Shown here: one piece after another, positions 32,738 to 33,055 of the stretch
Layout: the number at the start of each line of letters is the position of its first letter
Position numbering within the stretch: position 1 is the stretch's first letter
Origin: a virus
IMG/VR virus record: IMGVR_UViG_3300027708_000207
Location: 1 to 33,055 of that record
Direction: 5' to 3' (one strand)
Length of the DNA stretch: 33,055 nucleotides
Program-made: the position numbers and the translations under genes
Notes under the pieces: model-generated
Seen by the model: only the letters and a program-made list of their open reading frames with translations
Told to the model about the DNA's origin: nothing
Database searches by the model: none

Positions 32738-33055
32738 TTGTATTACCCAATATTTCCTCTAACAGATTATCTATAATTGGTGTTACACGTTCTTTATTAT
32801 ATTTAATAAAACCTTTTGACTTATTAATCATTAAGATCCTATCTGAAAACATAGTAGCCATAGCGCTATCTTCAGGTATACGTTTCATAAACTGCAAATG
32901 GTCATCAAGTATTCTTACAGTTTCTATATTGATCTTTTTACCAACGTATAAAGACATTATATACTGAAATGTATTTTTTGTACAATAAAAGATGTCATCA
33001 TAACATTTACCAGATGCTATAAGTTTATCACAATCATCAGAGAACAGTTTTGTAG
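32709..33055 (-). CDS. gp59: Helicase loader gp59, C-terminal part (gene continues beyond the window)
   Basis: The open frame runs from the stop at 32709 to the window edge, giving at least 114 residues with no upstream stop, so the Met at 32957 is internal. The segment DDIFYCTKNTFQYIMSLYVG, GKKINIETVRILDDHLQFM and MINKSKGFIKYNKER matches the C-terminal helical domain of T4 gp59 (compare T4 YIFKLLQSNIISFETFILLD). gp59 loads the gp41 helicase onto gp32-coated DNA at forks and recombination intermediates. It lies just upstream of gp32, its binding partner, as in T4. The N-terminal HMG-like domain is outside the window. Confidence 0.85.
   Translation of the reverse strand, partial: TKLFSDDCDKLIASGKCYDDIFYCTKNTFQYIMSLYVGKKINIETVRILDDHLQFMKRIPEDSAMATMFSDRILMINKSKGFIKYNKERVTPIIDNLLEEILGNTNGQHIQEAI

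Noticed and set aside
32955-32957. ATG at 32957 as the start of an 82-aa gene
   Set aside because: The frame remains open upstream to the window edge, and residues before this Met match gp59, so the Met is internal.

Overview
This window is the baseplate, tail and lysis region of a T4-superfamily myovirus. The base composition is strongly A/T-rich. The closest protein types I recognise are those of marine T4-like phages (cyanophage, SAR11 or OM43 phage style): a large DUF4815-type virion protein, a gp26-type hub chaperone, a gp16 small terminase, a short marine-type holin, and a gp32 without zinc-finger cysteines. The host is probably an A/T-rich Gram-negative bacterium, but no host gene is present to prove it.

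Layout. Positions 25535 down to 23 (minus strand) hold sixteen tightly packed late genes in transcription order: gp48 tube cap, gp53 wedge, gp27-like hub, gp5-like spike carrying two hydrolase domains, an unknown 189-aa protein, a glycine-rich adhesin, PAAR spike tip, gp25, gp6, an 874-aa modular wedge-type protein, a 317-aa fibre-type protein, gp8-like wedge, a 2168-aa DUF4815 protein, a small protein, a tail-fibre protein and a second glycine-rich adhesin. Seven junctions in this run are the one-base stop/start overlap TAATG. Positions 25582 to 31511 (plus strand) hold gp4 head-completion nuclease, a protein that may be the gp2-type DNA-end protector, gp54 tube initiator, a holin, gp16, gp26, a short ORF in the -1 frame, and a tape-measure (gp29-position) protein with 51-residue repeats. 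A hairpin at 31515-31536 separates these from the convergent replication genes on the minus strand: gp59 (cut by the window edge), a 63-aa unknown protein and gp32. T4-type late promoters (TATAAATA or one mismatch) sit in the divergent gp48/gp4 gap and before several other genes.

How they work together. gp27, gp5 and PAAR form the hub and puncturing spike. gp6, gp25, gp53 and gp8, plus probably the 874-aa protein, form the wedges. gp48 and gp54 start the tube, and the tape measure with its gp26-type chaperone sets tail length. The fibre-type and glycine-rich proteins are candidates for host recognition. gp4 finishes the head, gp16 helps package DNA, and the holin times lysis.

The best candidates for undescribed biology are: (1) a T-TTT-TTT slippery heptamer in exact phase one codon before the gp26 stop, leading into an otherwise startless -1 frame just upstream of the tape measure, which resembles the lambda G/GT arrangement; (2) a spike protein carrying both a GH19-type glycosidase and an M15-type peptidase domain; and (3) small beta modules inserted repeatedly into conserved baseplate proteins.
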